Positions 62,629 to 64,000 of a stretch of 64,000 bases of DNA are shown here, one piece after another. The translations under genes and the position numbers were made by a program. This stretch comes from Ypsolopha sequella (taxonomy: Eukaryota; Arthropoda; Insecta; Lepidoptera; Ypsolophidae): the NCBI GenBank assembly GCA_934047225.1, contig OW203993.1:22148069-22212068 (forward strand), in the 5' to 3' direction. The notes below the pieces were generated by a model that saw only the letters and a program-made list of their open reading frames with translations, did no database searches and was not told where the DNA came from. Within the stretch, counting starts at the first letter, position 1, and each line of letters begins with the position of its first letter.

Positions 62629-63440
62629 ATTTCATTTTCGACGACATCGAAATGGTGACAACAAGAATATAGGTTTTGAGCATATACAAATTTAGAGAAT
62701 ATATTAAGGGAAGTAACTTCTATATAATAGGTTGTGTCCCTGATACAGTGGTTTTCGCACCTGACACCGAAGCATTGCCTTATGGGCCAAACATAGCCTG
62801 GGATAGGAAACCAGGCAAGCATACCTAATCACCCTGCCGCGTCAGATATTCAAGACGTCGATGTCAAGAACTCTCTGACCAGCAATTTCACTTAATGAGC
62901 CTTTTCATAGGGATCCGACATGGGGGACCTTTGCCCCCGAGAGGCCTCCTCAACTCCCGTTATAGCCTGCCGCCATACCTCCAAATCATTGACGCGCGCC
63001 CCCATGTGGAGGAATTACTGTCTCCTACGAGAGCAGATCACTTCCCTCGCGACTGATGGTCAAGGGATGATCCCAGGACCCTGGTGGAACCTTGTTCCTC
63101 TAGAGCTACTCGGCCCGCGATGGCCCTGGGACGCGCGCCCGATACTTGTGCAATACTTAATTCTTTGCTAACTACGGGCTTAACATCAAAAGGTCACGAT
63201 AAACCACTGTCTCAGATTCTTTATCACATTAGCAGTAAAAGAGACTGACTCACCAACTATGGTCACTGTACCATATTTTCCAACATCGCGCCTCTCTGGA
63301 CCCAGCTTCTCCATCCTCCCGCCTTTACGCGCTGAGCTCACCATTTTTCCACCGCGCGCGAACGGCTGTCACAGAATATGACATTTGTCTTTTTTTTTCT
63401 ATCAGTGTTGCTAGTATTAAATCCATGCAACCTTTTTTAC
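62629..63440. other. Spacer of higher GC, no gene assigned
   Basis: From 62760 to 63180 the DNA is richer in G and C than its surroundings. An 83-codon frame (62920-63171) has no motif I know. This could be the untranslated 5' part of a repeat; I cannot name it. Confidence 0.4.
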
Positions 63441-63872
63441 TCACTACATAACAGAGCTCGCGAACGTCGCGACAACAGGTGTATTCCCAGAAAAACTCAA
63501 ATTCTATGTCGTAAACCTCTGCAAAAAAAGGGAAAAAAGACCTTTATGACCGATTACAGACCAGTTGCTCTCATTTTAGTATTCTCTAAAGTTTATGAAA
63601 GGGTATCTTATAAAAGACTTATGAGCTTTCTCAATCAGTTGAAGATTATAAGGCCTGAGCAGAATGGTTTTCAGCCACAAAAATCGACAACCCTAGCCGC
63701 TTTCAACTTAACTAAGCACTTAATTGAGCATATTAACAAAAGAAAGCCAATATTGGCAATTTTCTTCGACATGTCAAAAGCCTTTGACTTTGTTGTTGTT
63801 GACCATTCGATACTTTTAGGTAAATGCAAAAAGTACGGCATTAGAGGCCCATCATATGAATGGTGTTGGATT
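63440..63872 (+). pseudogene. LINE reverse transcriptase fragment (CR1/Jockey-like)
   Basis: The frame reads TDYRPVALILVFSKVYERVS, EQNGFQPQKSTTLAAFNLTK and LAIFFDMSKAFDFVVVDHSI, then YGIRGPSYEWC. These are the N-terminal palm blocks of a LINE polymerase, in the same clade as the minus-strand copy at 2180-3380 (compare QNGFRKSRST and MTKAYDKV). An extra Val (FVVVDHS) suggests a small in-frame insertion. The catalytic Asp pair is not reached before the frame ends at 63873. Confidence 0.8.
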
Positions 63873-63875
63873 TAG

Positions 63876-64000
63876 AATAATATATTGTCGGTTTTCCCAT
63901 CCTTATTCCAATACTTTTTATGTATGCACTTTTTTTTTGACGTTTGATCTGTGAAATGTGACATCTCGAGTCATTCTTTCGACTTTTGTCCTTGACCGTG
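63876..64000. other. Window end, no gene seen
   Basis: This short stretch follows the reverse transcriptase fragment. It is T-rich and shows no continuation of the LINE. Confidence 0.4.

Noticed and set aside
62920..63171. 83-codon frame in GC-rich DNA
   Set aside because: Composition alone keeps it open; no motif and no coding neighbour in phase.
1..64000. CRISPR array, bacterial operon or tRNA/rRNA genes
   Set aside because: The tandem repeats seen have no unique spacers, the coding content is eukaryotic retroelements and transposons, and no cloverleaf or rRNA sequence was recognised.

Overview
The window is eukaryotic and almost certainly from an insect; Lepidoptera is my best guess from the BEL/Pao, DD41D, Transib and Penelope-like content, but this rests on remembered families and I did not search any database. 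It is AT-rich and gene-poor, with no tRNA, rRNA or CRISPR array. I recognise no ordinary single-copy host gene. Nearly every readable protein belongs to a transposable element (TE) or a multicopy family that behaves like one.

Layout. 1.5-6.0 kb: CR1/Jockey-type LINE (minus). 6.5-9.15 kb: Tc1/mariner-superfamily DD41D transposon with about 515-bp terminal inverted repeats (TIRs) and a full catalytic triad. 9.5-10.1 kb: LTR, primer-binding site and gag start of a retrotransposon. 10.4-10.8 kb: piggyBac-like relic. 11.2-13.5 kb: LINE endonuclease fragment cut by a non-autonomous TA-flanked transposon. 15.3-18.0 kb: degenerate multicopy metazoan gene followed by an ORF1-like module. 18.9-21.2 kb: Tigger/pogo transposase relic. 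22.0-23.5 kb: 5'-truncated LINE. 23.7-36.6 kb: two copies of a pogo-like (DDE_1) transposase, one split by a TIR-bounded element that is itself split by a 6.4-kb LINE. 36.6-38.1 kb: copia gag-protease. 38.3-43.0 kb: non-autonomous DNA elements and inverted-repeat clusters. 43.1-48.2 kb: BEL integrase tail, then a DUF7869-like gene interrupted by a Transib element with a precise 5-bp target duplication; the Transib holds a Tc1-like element and a LINE scrap. 49.0-51.0 kb: LINE scraps and an IS5/Harbinger-like (DDE_Tnp_4) transposase relic. 51.2-60.7 kb: copia element split by a complete BEL/Pao element whose two 586-bp LTRs read as identical. 61.3-62.6 kb: Penelope-like element with a GIY-YIG endonuclease. 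63.4-63.9 kb: LINE reverse transcriptase fragment.

The relationships here are nested insertions, not a pathway. Three stacks can be ordered in time: LINE into TIR element X into pogo-like gene; Tc1-like element into Transib into DUF7869-like gene; BEL into copia. The points most worth following are the Transib (RAG1-related) element with its recombination-signal-like CACGGTG ends, the unnamed TIR element X that carries part of an uncharacterised metazoan protein family, and three dispersed hammerhead-like motifs tied to Penelope-like ends.
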